From NCBI RefSeq assembly GCF_028618525.1, contig NZ_JAQITC010000019.1, positions 1 to 37,633 on the forward strand: a stretch of 37,633 nucleotides of DNA, in the 5' to 3' direction. The notes under the pieces are model-generated. The model saw only the letters and a program-made list of their open reading frames with translations. It was not told the origin of the DNA and ran no database searches. The position numbers were made by a program, and so were the translations under genes. Positions 30,032 through 37,633 of this stretch are shown here, piece by piece (position 1 is the first letter of the stretch; every line of letters begins with the position of its first letter). The DNA is from Bartonella sp. AU55XJBT. Lineage in GTDB: Bacteria > Pseudomonadota > Alphaproteobacteria > Rhizobiales > Rhizobiaceae.

Positions 30032-30700
30032 TTATTTAACCTGTTTTAGCTTTGCAATGACCTCTGCAACAAATGCTTCGACATTGCCAATCGCAGTTTC
30101 TAAATTATTGACTTCTTTTGGATTGAGGCTACGATGCGAACCTCCAGTTGCAAAAATTGCGGAGAAAGCATCACGTTCATTGATTTCTGTTTCAAAAACA
30201 TCAAGCTCTGGATTTTTTCTAAACTGAGATGATACAAAACGAGCAGTTCTAGACTTTGCAACAACTTTCGATTGCGTAAACAAAACAGCATAAGCGATAA
30301 GACGCCGTACAGCTCTCATATCTCGATGAATTTCTTTTATAATTTCAATAGCTGCTATGGCGTCTTGCTGTTGTTCCTTCATAGGAACAATTACAAAATC
30401 AGATTGACTAATAGCATAACTCGTTAAGCGTGATGCTGTACCTTCTAGATCAACAATTACAAATGGGTCCCTAGCAGATGCAATTTCTATCTCATCTAAA
30501 ATAGTTTTTTCAGATTCATTAGTGACAACAGTAAGTTTATCTGGTTTACCAGGCAATTCAGACCAAGTGGTAATAGGATGACGTGGATCAGCGTCTATAA
30601 TTGTAACAGGCTTAGCATGTGCAAGTTCACAAGCAAGCAGCAAAGCAGAAGTTGTTTTTCCACTACCTCCTTTGGAATTAGCGAATGATATAACAGGCAT
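30032..30700 (-). CDS. parA: ParA-family partition ATPase
   Basis: A 222-residue ParA without an N-terminal DNA-binding domain (type Ib-like or VirC1-like). It has the deviant Walker A KGGSGKTT (residues 10-17), the A' motif DADPR (36-40) and Walker [12 protein letters not shown]. It should move plasmid copies together with the ribbon-helix-helix protein. A GGGAG ribosome binding site precedes ATG 30700. The palindrome just upstream overlaps its probable promoter. Confidence 0.9.
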   Translation of the reverse strand: MPVISFANSKGGSGKTTSALLLACELAHAKPVTIIDADPRHPITTWSELPGKPDKLTVVTNESEKTILDEIEIASARDPFVIVDLEGTASRLTSYAISQSDFVIVPMKEQQQDAIAAIEIIKEIHRDMRAVRRLIAYAVLFTQSKVVAKSRTARFVSSQFRKNPELDVFETEINERDAFSAIFATGGSHRSLNPKEVNNLETAIGNVEAFVAEVIAKLKQVK

Positions 30701-30726
30701 TCCATTTCTCCCTAAAAAAGATATCT

Positions 30727-30758
30727 TATAATAAGGTATAATATTATACCTTATTATA
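30727..30758. promoter_or_regulatory. 32-bp perfect palindrome, parA operator or partition site
   Basis: The 32 bp are fully self-complementary, with core AAGGTATAATATTATACCTT identical to the site before the methyltransferase (398-419 and 31662-31683). A second palindrome TATCTTAAGATA lies next to it, corresponding to TACCTTAAGGTA at the other site. It is 27 bp before the parA start and contains TATAAT in both directions. Confidence 0.75.
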
Positions 30759-30790
30759 TCTTAAGATACCATAAAGTACTAAATAATAAG

Positions 30791-31630
30791 TTAATCTAAC
30801 TTATAAAAATCCTCACTTAAAATCAAAAGTTCATTTGATTTTTTATTGTTTCCCATACCGTAAGTCCATTCAGGATTAAGTATTGTATGACCTTTATAAA
30901 GTTCTCTAACTTCCATACAATCATTATAAGATAAAACCCATCCTTGACGCTTTCTCAAAAGTTCAGCAAGAGCTTGATGATCAAAAGAATTATGTTTATC
31001 GCCTTTGTGACCGTAAAGTTTTTGATTAATAAGATATGGAGGATCGCAATAAAGAAAATCGTTAAAGTGTTTAGGAATACTTTCTGTAAAATCTCTGTGT
31101 TCCACTGTGAAATTTTCAATCTTAAAATCTTTAAGCCGTTCAATAGAACGATAATTGAATCGAGGATGCCCTGGAGACATACCGCCAGAAAGTGTTGTTC
31201 CCGAAAAAGAAGAGCGATTAAGAGCAAAAAAAACAGCAGCAGTCTCTAATTGATTTTTAATATTCCCAAAAGTTTTTTGGAGATTATAAAACATTGCAGG
31301 AGTCATATCTTCATATTCTCTCACTTTTTCTGCAAGAGCTGGAGCATCTCTCAAAAGCATTTGCCAAAAAATAACAAGCGGCTTAAAAGCATCATAAGCA
31401 TAAACCTTTGTTCCTCTTTTTGCTAAGGCTAATTCAATTGAACCTCCTCCTACAAAAGGAGAACATAGAGTTTTTTGTTTCCTTATGTAGTTATTAATAA
31501 TCATAGGAACGGCACGACTCTTCCCTCCAGGATAACGAAGAGGTGATTTTACAATAGTTTTTTTATTAGAATTTTTCTTTTTTTTAAAAGAACTTGATAC
31601 TAAATTTGTAAAAATCCTCTCACTATTCAT
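30791..31630 (-). CDS. DNA adenine methyltransferase (D12 class), orphan
   Basis: A 279-residue Dam-like N6-adenine methyltransferase. Numbered from the optional GTG one codon upstream, it has PLRYPGGK (31-38), FVGGG (60-64, SAM binding), FFALNRSSFSG (135-145) and the catalytic DPPY (197-200). All motifs are present. No restriction enzyme gene is adjacent, so it is an orphan methylase that may protect the plasmid or alter regulation. The chosen ATG has an AAGGGGG ribosome binding site. Upstream is the same palindrome as before parA, so it is probably co-regulated with partition genes. The recognition sequence cannot be read from the protein with confidence. Confidence 0.9.
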   Translation of the reverse strand: MNSERIFTNLVSSSFKKKKNSNKKTIVKSPLRYPGGKSRAVPMIINNYIRKQKTLCSPFVGGGSIELALAKRGTKVYAYDAFKPLVIFWQMLLRDAPALAEKVREYEDMTPAMFYNLQKTFGNIKNQLETAAVFFALNRSSFSGTTLSGGMSPGHPRFNYRSIERLKDFKIENFTVEHRDFTESIPKHFNDFLYCDPPYLINQKLYGHKGDKHNSFDHQALAELLRKRQGWVLSYNDCMEVRELYKGHTILNPEWTYGMGNNKKSNELLILSEDFYKLD

Positions 31631-31661
31631 CACCCCCCCTTATTGTTTAAGTTAGATACCT

Positions 31662-31683
31662 TAAGGTATAATATTATACCTTA
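31662..31683. promoter_or_regulatory. Palindromic operator upstream of the methyltransferase (second copy)
   Basis: The 22-bp palindrome described at 398-419, here seen in its place upstream of the complete methyltransferase gene. Confidence 0.7.
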
Positions 31684-31711
31684 TAGTATAATAAATTATT
31701 AAAATATATTT

Positions 31712-32220
31712 TTATGCTTTTGGCATAGTGATAATTGGCTTAGTTTTTGTAGGGTTGATATTTTTTCGTTCCATAAATAAACGTAAGGTGTTCACACTAA
31801 CTCCTAATGTCTTAGCAATACGGTTTTGTGATAAACCAACATTATAAATGCTTGAATTTCATCAATGTGATTGTCCAGCTTTAATTGCGTAGCAGTACTT
31901 CCTTTTGGGCGTCCTAGTTTTATTCCTCGTTGACGTGCAACACTTAACGCTTCTTTTGTACGTGTTTGAATTAAATGTTTCTCAATCTGTGCTACCATAC
32001 CTAATACAGTTGCGATGATATCGCTTTGTAAACTACCGTCCATGATAAGATTTTGTTTCGTCACGTGAAAAATTAAACCACGTTCACTAGCGGCTTTAGA
32101 AAAAATGATCGTTTTTTCTGATAGAATATTACTCAGTATATTAAAAATATCATCATTTAAAACAGAAAGATAAGCAATAAAATTAAATTTTAAAATATTG
32201 AGAACGCTGGTGAATAACAT
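31712..32220 (-). pseudogene. Serine recombinase remnant (second copy)
   Basis: Same as 448-956: the catalytic N-terminus is missing and the helix-turn-helix is frameshifted. Confidence 0.8.
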
Positions 32221-32239
32221 TAAGATTGCATCAAAAACT

Positions 32240-32695
32240 TCAGTAGTTAACTGTATCTAAATTGAATCCGGCTGTATTTAATAGTTCAACAAGTTTTGGG
32301 ATCGTCTCTTTTACGTGTTCATTAAAAGGAATGTAATTAATCCCTTCATAATCTAAAGGCACTTCAACATCTCGTTTTTTTAAAATAGCAATATTTCTGC
32401 AAGAAATTTTAGGAATTAACATACCCATTTTAAAAATAACATTTTGATTAGCGCGCGGTTTTGCGTCTTTTTTATCAGCAGATTTTTCATATCCAATCTC
32501 ATCGGGAGTAAGTAGCACAATACCAAATTTTGGAGAATTAGTTTGCATACTAATTTCTTGTTTAAAATCCTCAATAGTAGTTAAATTATCACTACCAAAT
32601 TTCAGAACGTATGGTTCCAATCCAAGCTTAAAAAGAACACGTTCAGTTTGTTCTAAAGTAGTATGATCATTATATACAATAAAAATTTTTGGCAT
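32240..32695 (-). CDS. TIR-like protein (second copy)
   Basis: Same as 976-1431, including Lys in place of the catalytic Glu. Confidence 0.8.
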   Translation of the reverse strand: MPKIFIVYNDHTTLEQTERVLFKLGLEPYVLKFGSDNLTTIEDFKQEISMQTNSPKFGIVLLTPDEIGYEKSADKKDAKPRANQNVIFKMGMLIPKISCRNIAILKKRDVEVPLDYEGINYIPFNEHVKETIPKLVELLNTAGFNLDTVNY

Positions 32696-32740
32696 TTTTA
32701 TATCCCCTATAAAATATATGCATTTATCCCAGAGGGCTTA

Positions 32741-32890
32741 TTATTTTTTATCAACGAATAATTGCGATAAAAATTTCTCCCAATCTATATTTTCCTTTAA
32801 TTTATCATTAGTCTCTTTATCAAATTTTATTTTTTTACCATTTACAGTAAAATAAAATTCAACACTTTCGATATCATCATGATTGAGCAT
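32741..32890 (-). CDS. 49-aa protein (second copy)
   Basis: Same as 1477-1626. Confidence 0.6.
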   Translation of the reverse strand: MLNHDDIESVEFYFTVNGKKIKFDKETNDKLKENIDWEKFLSQLFVDKK

Positions 32891-32983
32891 TACCAACACC
32901 TATAATTTTAATTATGTTCCATGTTTTATTGAGTTTAATGGAAATTTTAATACCTTTGTTTTTACATTGCTCTCTGAAAGCAG

Positions 32984-33180
32984 GCGCCCCTATAAGCTCC
33001 CCTTCTAATCATGATTTCGGAGCCGCGTGAGAGGGACGAAACAAGCCGTTAGACGCCATGTAATGATCTCCTTGACACTAAGAACCAAGACTTGTTAGTC
33101 CTCTTATTAAAAGCGGATCTGATGTCATGATTTTGGTGAGCGTACGGAGAATTTGAGAGGCGGATAGCCTCTCATTAAAA
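32984..33180 (+). ncRNA. Degenerate Brt-like RNA (second copy)
   Basis: Same as 1720-1916. Confidence 0.6.
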
Positions 33181-33318
33181 ATAATAATTAACTGAAAACA
33201 TTTAATATTTTTCATGTTTCTTTAAAAAGTATAAAAAACTAATAAAATAATTGCTAAATAAAAATATCTTGTATATATCTTTTTTTGGGGAGGAAGAGGT
33301 TCTACAAAATTATCCCCG

Positions 33319-33492
33319 CTAGGATAAGTTGATTATTTTATCTCTTTCTCCTTTTTTAAAGGCTTTATCAGGCGTTATTTCTAATAAGGTAGAAAGAACA
33401 GAAGATTCTGCTCCACTAATTAAATCAATATGAGATAATCGATAAGCCAGCTTGCTTAATTTATTGCGGCTTACAGGTTTATATTCAACGTT
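33319..33492 (-). pseudogene. Possible gene remnant (second copy)
   Basis: Same as 2055-2228: an open frame without a start codon. Confidence 0.3.
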
Positions 33493-33505
33493 TTAATAAA
33501 ATTTT

Positions 33506-34843
33506 TTATGCAAATTTTGACATTGTTAGATTATTTAACGTTTTATTGAGTTCAAACTCAAACAAAGAGCTTTTTTCTTCGTTTAGCTTTATTTTCAGTT
33601 TTTTTTCTAAGTTTAAACTATTTATTTCTTCTTGATCAGTTTGTTTCAATAAAGCGAATAAAGAACGCTCTAGATACAACTCTCCCTTTTTTTCTTTATC
33701 AATCATGCCGCGGAGATATCCTCCTGGTGATTTTACAAGTCCTCTAGCATATTTTTCAAAAATGATGGCAATAGCCAGAGCCGTTTTTTTCAGTCCCATG
33801 ATTTTTTTAGCTTGCTCAGCAGCATGTTCTGAAACTTTAATCATTCTGTACATAGGATACATAGAACGTATCAAATCGCTTTCTGTTTGGAGACTACATT
33901 CAGAAAACAAGGCGGCATTTGGCAATGCCTTTTCTAGCATCTCCGGCTTAATTTGAAGCAAAGTACTACCTTTTGAAGGAAGTGGTGTTTCGGTTTTGCC
34001 TTTCTCTATATTTTCATAAGCCATTTCATCGTGACCGGGGGTCACATTAATGGTTTGAGTGTGTTCAGAGTTATCTGAGCACTCATTTTTGTTACAATTA
34101 CAATTATAGTTAGGGGTTGTATTATGTAATTGCATAACATTTTTGTTGTTTGTGCATAACATTTTTGTAAAAAATAAACGCTCTAAGAGCCAATTAAAAA
34201 GCTTAATAGCTTTTTCCAATTTAAAGGTAGACGCTTTAAAAGGAGAACCAAGAACAGATTTAACTTTATTCATACGATTTAAAAACATTGAAGCGATAGG
34301 TGTAAATTTTATTTCTTCAATACGAAGCCGTAATCGACGACAAATGCCACAAAAGGTTCTAACAGCCATATCATGATGTTTCTTTTCTTCTTTACTCTTT
34401 AAAATAGAGTGCTGAAGTTCATGGTAACGCGCGATTAAAATGCTAAGATCAATACCACAAGCAATTGGTACATGATGAGCAGAACTAAAACCATAGCGTT
34501 TATAATTAGCAGAATCCCGCATCACAATAAGACCTTTATCAAAAAGGCGTGAAAGCAACCTACTTACGTGAACAGATGTACAACCAATTTCCAGACCAAT
34601 TTGATGGTTGGTTTTAAAAACTATTGGAATTTTACCTTTTTCAAAATGCGTAACTGGTACAGTATTCAAAAGTTTAGCTAATAAATGGGCTTCTGTTCCT
34701 TTGATAAGATCAGTTACTGGTAAGTCTTGTACAAGAAAAAGAAGTTGGCTTCTAGTAATGTGGCCAATATCGGTATTATCAGCAATTTTTATATATTCCC
34801 AGTGCTTTGAAGTTAATTTTCTACCAGATGTTTTATTAACCAT
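33506..34843 (-). CDS. repC: RepC-type replication initiator (second copy)
   Basis: Same as 2242-3579. Confidence 0.85.
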   Translation of the reverse strand: MVNKTSGRKLTSKHWEYIKIADNTDIGHITRSQLLFLVQDLPVTDLIKGTEAHLLAKLLNTVPVTHFEKGKIPIVFKTNHQIGLEIGCTSVHVSRLLSRLFDKGLIVMRDSANYKRYGFSSAHHVPIACGIDLSILIARYHELQHSILKSKEEKKHHDMAVRTFCGICRRLRLRIEEIKFTPIASMFLNRMNKVKSVLGSPFKASTFKLEKAIKLFNWLLERLFFTKMLCTNNKNVMQLHNTTPNYNCNCNKNECSDNSEHTQTINVTPGHDEMAYENIEKGKTETPLPSKGSTLLQIKPEMLEKALPNAALFSECSLQTESDLIRSMYPMYRMIKVSEHAAEQAKKIMGLKKTALAIAIIFEKYARGLVKSPGGYLRGMIDKEKKGELYLERSLFALLKQTDQEEINSLNLEKKLKIKLNEEKSSLFEFELNKTLNNLTMSKFA

Positions 34844-34945
34844 AATTTTTAAAACCTCTCTATTGGAGGCAAAAAAATGCTAGAAATATCCCTTTTCTAC
34901 AAAATTTCTCTTGCAGAATGCTTCACGATAAATTAAATTAGGAAT

Positions 34946-35045
34946 TACTTTATTGGATTTAATTCTTTTGAATTTAATTTACCGTATATGTGGTACGGGT
35001 ATTTTAGAAACCCTTCTGTTAACGCAGTTGGGTTTTTATTTTTTT
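34946..35045 (+). ncRNA. Candidate antisense RNA opposite the repC leader (second copy)
   Basis: Same as 3682-3781, ending in the terminator at 35008-35045. Confidence 0.5.
35008..35045 (+). terminator. Rho-independent terminator (second copy)
   Basis: Same as 3744-3781. Confidence 0.7.
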
Positions 35046-35148
35046 GCCATTATATTTCCCTCTATTTGAAACGACTCATAGATTTACATAATGAGTCAAG
35101 ATGAAACTATATTCAAAAGAAAAATCTTTTCAATATAGTAAAGGAAAA

Positions 35149-35589
35149 TTAAGTCCCCATTTTCCCATTCTCTAATTCAACATTTTTTGTAAAAACAACT
35201 TTCCTATCTTTAAAAACAAGACTTGGATTAATAAAATACCAAGCTCTATGATTTTGTTTAGCAATAATACCAGCTTTTTCTAATTCAGCTACACCACGAA
35301 AAAAGGTTGTTGGTGACAATGCTAACTTACTTTCTTGAGCTTCAAGAAATGTTTTTAAAATAGCCTTATCTAAAATCACAGTATTAGTGCGAATTAATCT
35401 GTTTTGAAGTATCCAAGCCAAAACTAAAAAAACTTTTATTCCTGCGGCTTTTAAATCAAAAATTAGCGCCATATTGACAAGAATCTGCTCTTCTGGATCC
35501 TTAATAGAAACCACAATATCATTAATGAAAGGACTCTGATCGTGCCTAACGGTTTGCTTTCTTTGTTTATCTGATATACTAACTGTCAT
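35149..35589 (-). CDS. RepL-like protein, 146 aa (second copy)
   Basis: Same as 3885-4325. Confidence 0.6.
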   Translation of the reverse strand: MTVSISDKQRKQTVRHDQSPFINDIVVSIKDPEEQILVNMALIFDLKAAGIKVFLVLAWILQNRLIRTNTVILDKAILKTFLEAQESKLALSPTTFFRGVAELEKAGIIAKQNHRAWYFINPSLVFKDRKVVFTKNVELENGKMGT

Positions 35590-35739
35590 TTATGGTAATA
35601 CAATTGCCATATTAAAATAATAAATCGAATCTCCAATAAGGATAATTTATATTCGCTCAAGTGTCAATATGACTTTTATTTTTGCGAAGAAAAACTTTCT
35701 TAAGTCGTAACAGGTGATAAAAATCAACGGACGATCAAA

Positions 35740-36324
35740 ATGGATAAAATAAACTTGCGAAAGCAAAAATATTCCCCGTATGAAAATCCTTTTCTTAAAA
35801 ATTCTGAAATATTTGCTGATAAAAAAATTGTTAAAACGTGTATTATACAACAAAAGTTTATCAATTCTGATACTGATAAAATAGAGGTTGTACCTATAAT
35901 TCACGTCACAGAAAAAACAAATAAAGAAAATTTTATAGAAATATTTGCTGATGGCATTCAAGCAATTTTTAATTTATCTCGTACAGGACATCGTGCTTTG
36001 ATAATAGTTTTAGAAGAATATCAATCTAATAAATCAACAAACGAAGATCCCAGCAGCGTTACCTTAATTTGGTTTGATGGGGGTATAAATGGAAAAAAGC
36101 GCGATATGGTCGACAGAACTTTTCACAACGGTTTAAGAGAACTTATACAAAAAGGAATTTTGAAACCAAAATTGCCTAATCAATACTGGGTGAATCCTAT
36201 TCTGTTATTCAAAGAAGAAAAAGTTGCTTTTATGAAAGAATATCAAATAGAATCATCTTCTACCAAACCGGATATTTCATCCGTTGAACATCAAACAGAT
36301 CTTGAAGACTTTATAACAAAATAA
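35740..36324 (+). CDS. RepL-like protein, 194 aa (second copy)
   Basis: Same as 4476-5060. Confidence 0.6.
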   Translation: MDKINLRKQKYSPYENPFLKNSEIFADKKIVKTCIIQQKFINSDTDKIEVVPIIHVTEKTNKENFIEIFADGIQAIFNLSRTGHRALIIVLEEYQSNKSTNEDPSSVTLIWFDGGINGKKRDMVDRTFHNGLRELIQKGILKPKLPNQYWVNPILLFKEEKVAFMKEYQIESSSTKPDISSVEHQTDLEDFITK

Positions 36325-36390
36325 CTTGTATCATTTATCGTACTGTGTATATTATGGAGCATCTTGATTTAAGCGCGTGAGGGGAAGATA

Positions 36391-36639
36391 ATGTCAAAAT
36401 CACAAATAAGCAAAGAGGCGCTCGTCCTTTTGCTTTTATGGCTTCGTGGTCCTTTAAGATTGATACTAAGCCTTATAGTGATTATGGGCTTTTTTGGATT
36501 GTTTACAATTCCTATTATGATATTATCAATAGGTTGGTCAAAAGCACTAATCAACATTACAATTTGTTCGTTTATATTAGGTTTTGGCTCTTTCCTTCTA
36601 ATTTTTTATTATGATAGACTTATAAGATATTTACAATAA
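36391..36639 (+). CDS. Small membrane protein (second copy)
   Basis: Same as 5127-5375. Confidence 0.6.
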   Translation: MSKSQISKEALVLLLLWLRGPLRLILSLIVIMGFFGLFTIPIMILSIGWSKALINITICSFILGFGSFLLIFYYDRLIRYLQ

Positions 36640-36757
36640 ACTGTTCACGTATTTTCCCATTAACAATACTAATAAAAAACAAAAGATCACGATAATTAAA
36701 TCTGTATTCCGATATAATTGATGAGATTAATACATATAATTTTTAAAGAGGGAAAAA

Positions 36758-36922
36758 ATGAAAAAATTTATTTTAATATGCTTGGCTCTACTGACCATAG
36801 GATTGAATATTACAGGTTGTGGTAAAAGTGAAGAGGAAAAACGTAGAGCCCAACAAGAAGAACAAGCTAAAAAGTTTTTTGAAACAAAATCGCCAGATAC
36901 AGATCGTGGACATGCATATTAA
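36758..36922 (+). CDS. Entry-exclusion-like lipoprotein (second copy)
   Basis: Same as 5494-5658. Its partner inverted-repeat arm in trbJ is not present in this copy, because the window ends inside trbL. Confidence 0.6.
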   Translation: MKKFILICLALLTIGLNITGCGKSEEEKRRAQQEEQAKKFFETKSPDTDRGHAY

Positions 36923-36963
36923 ATAAATACCCCACGACAATAAAATGTGAGTTATCAATCTCT

Positions 36964-37017
36964 AACTAAAGAAGCTACTATCTATTTATCAAAAATAAAA
37001 CCATAGCTTCTTTAGTT
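36964..37017. terminator. Bidirectional terminator-like hairpin (second copy)
   Basis: Same as 5700-5753. Confidence 0.55.
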
Positions 37018-37633
37018 CTTATCTGTTGCAGATCCTGCTCCAGAAATTGTATTTTCAATATCAGATTGAGGTTTATTATCACTAGAAAATTGGATATCGT
37101 TATATTCTGGTGGTGTAGGTGGAGCATTAAGACTAAAGTTTGCTGCATTTTCCATTCCTGGAACACAAAAAGCAGCCATATGTCCACCAGCTTTTAAAGT
37201 CATACCGACAGTATCTCTCACTTTTGAAAAATCTAAAGTAGATTGATCTGAAGCAGACGATTTAGATTGGTCTGAAGCAGACGATTTAGATTGAGATTGA
37301 CTAGTGTTAGTGGAACGGTTTTCCCCTCCAGCTGTACGCGGATTTCCTCCCGATGAAGGTTTATTACCACTATCTTTAAAAGAGTTTCCTGTCATTTTAG
37401 AAGCATTTACATTGTCACCTGCCCCTGCCGTAGCTCCACCGCCACCCATTCCAGCAGCTCCACCGCCACCCATTCCAGCAGCTCCACCGCCACCCACCAT
37501 TCCAGCAGCTCCACCGCCACCCATTCCAGCAGCTCCACCAGCAGCAGCTCCGCCGCCTGCTCCACCAGCAGCAGCTGGCGCTCCTGCTCCAGCAGTTGCA
37601 GCTACAACAGCTGCTCCTACAGCAGCACCAGCC
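37012..37633 (-). CDS. trbL: TrbL, C-terminal part (cut by window edge)
   Basis: Same as the C-terminal part of 5748-7262: about 206 residues with the Gly/Ala repeat tail and the polar end. The membrane part lies beyond the window edge. Confidence 0.9.
   Translation of the reverse strand, partial: AGAAVGAAVVAATAGAGAPAAAGGAGGGAAAGGAAGMGGGGAAGMVGGGGAAGMGGGGAAGMGGGGATAGAGDNVNASKMTGNSFKDSGNKPSSGGNPRTAGGENRSTNTSQSQSKSSASDQSKSSASDQSTLDFSKVRDTVGMTLKAGGHMAAFCVPGMENAANFSLNAPPTPPEYNDIQFSSDNKPQSDIENTISGAGSATDKN

Larger units (their letters stand above)
31265..37633. repeat. Terminal redundancy, second copy
   Basis: Identical to bases 1-6369. The features below repeat those already described at an offset of 31264. 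Confidence 0.95.

Noticed and set aside
1..37633. CRISPR array, tRNA, rRNA, insertion sequence or antibiotic-resistance gene
   Set aside because: I looked for spaced repeats, cloverleaf-like stretches, transposase motifs and resistance enzymes and saw none. The palindromes found are operators, hairpins or res-like sites.

Overview
The window is a circular plasmid read slightly more than once around. Bases 1-6369 recur exactly as 31265-37633, up to the last base, so the unit is a 31,264-bp circle. The AT-rich sequence, the alphaproteobacterial RepC-type initiator and a structured-RNA/XRE pair resembling the Brt/Trp family of Bartonella point to a Bartonella-like host. That assignment is inference; no chromosomal marker is present.

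Layout (first copy). 1-1626: an orphan adenine methyltransferase (cut by the window edge), a frameshifted serine-recombinase remnant, a TIR-like protein (PF10137 type) and a 49-aa protein. 1627-2241: a degenerate copy of a structured RNA and a gene scrap. 2242-5060: replication block with a RepC-like initiator, a candidate antisense RNA over its leader, and two divergent RepL-like winged-helix proteins. 5127-5658: a small membrane protein and an entry-exclusion-like lipoprotein. 5748-12188: Trb (IncP-type) mating-pore genes trbL, J, E, D, C, B on the minus strand; trbB carries an in-frame stop. 12372-19367: two paralogous gene pairs flanking an ArdC/Toprim primase-like protein, a 58-aa acidic protein, the TraF pilin-maturation peptidase and the TraG coupling protein. 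19431-20233: a complete resolvase and its likely res region. 20234-23586: trbI, H, G, F. 23747-27744: RP4-like relaxosome, with TraI relaxase and TraJ on minus, a nic-like oriT near 26094, and traK-L-M on plus. 27851-29729: accessory RNA-rich region, with a beta-helix repeat protein behind a structured leader, then a ~220-nt structured RNA, a switch-like leader and an XRE regulator. 29751-31630: ribbon-helix-helix protein, ParA and the methyltransferase; parA and the methyltransferase share one palindromic operator.

How it works together: TraI, TraJ and TraK should process oriT. TraG would couple the nicked DNA to the Trb channel (TrbB/E ATPases, TrbF/G/H/I/J/L channel). TraF probably matures, and by analogy with RP4 cyclises, the TrbC pilin. 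The primase-like protein may prime or protect the incoming strand. RepC, ParA and the resolvase replicate, partition and resolve the plasmid. The items most worth a second look are the two-state leader and RNA ahead of the XRE gene, the structured leader of the beta-helix gene, the shared parA/methyltransferase operator, the paralogous pairs whose second gene appears to begin at ATT (or by +1 frameshift), the TIR-like protein lacking its catalytic glutamate, and the nonsense codon in trbB.
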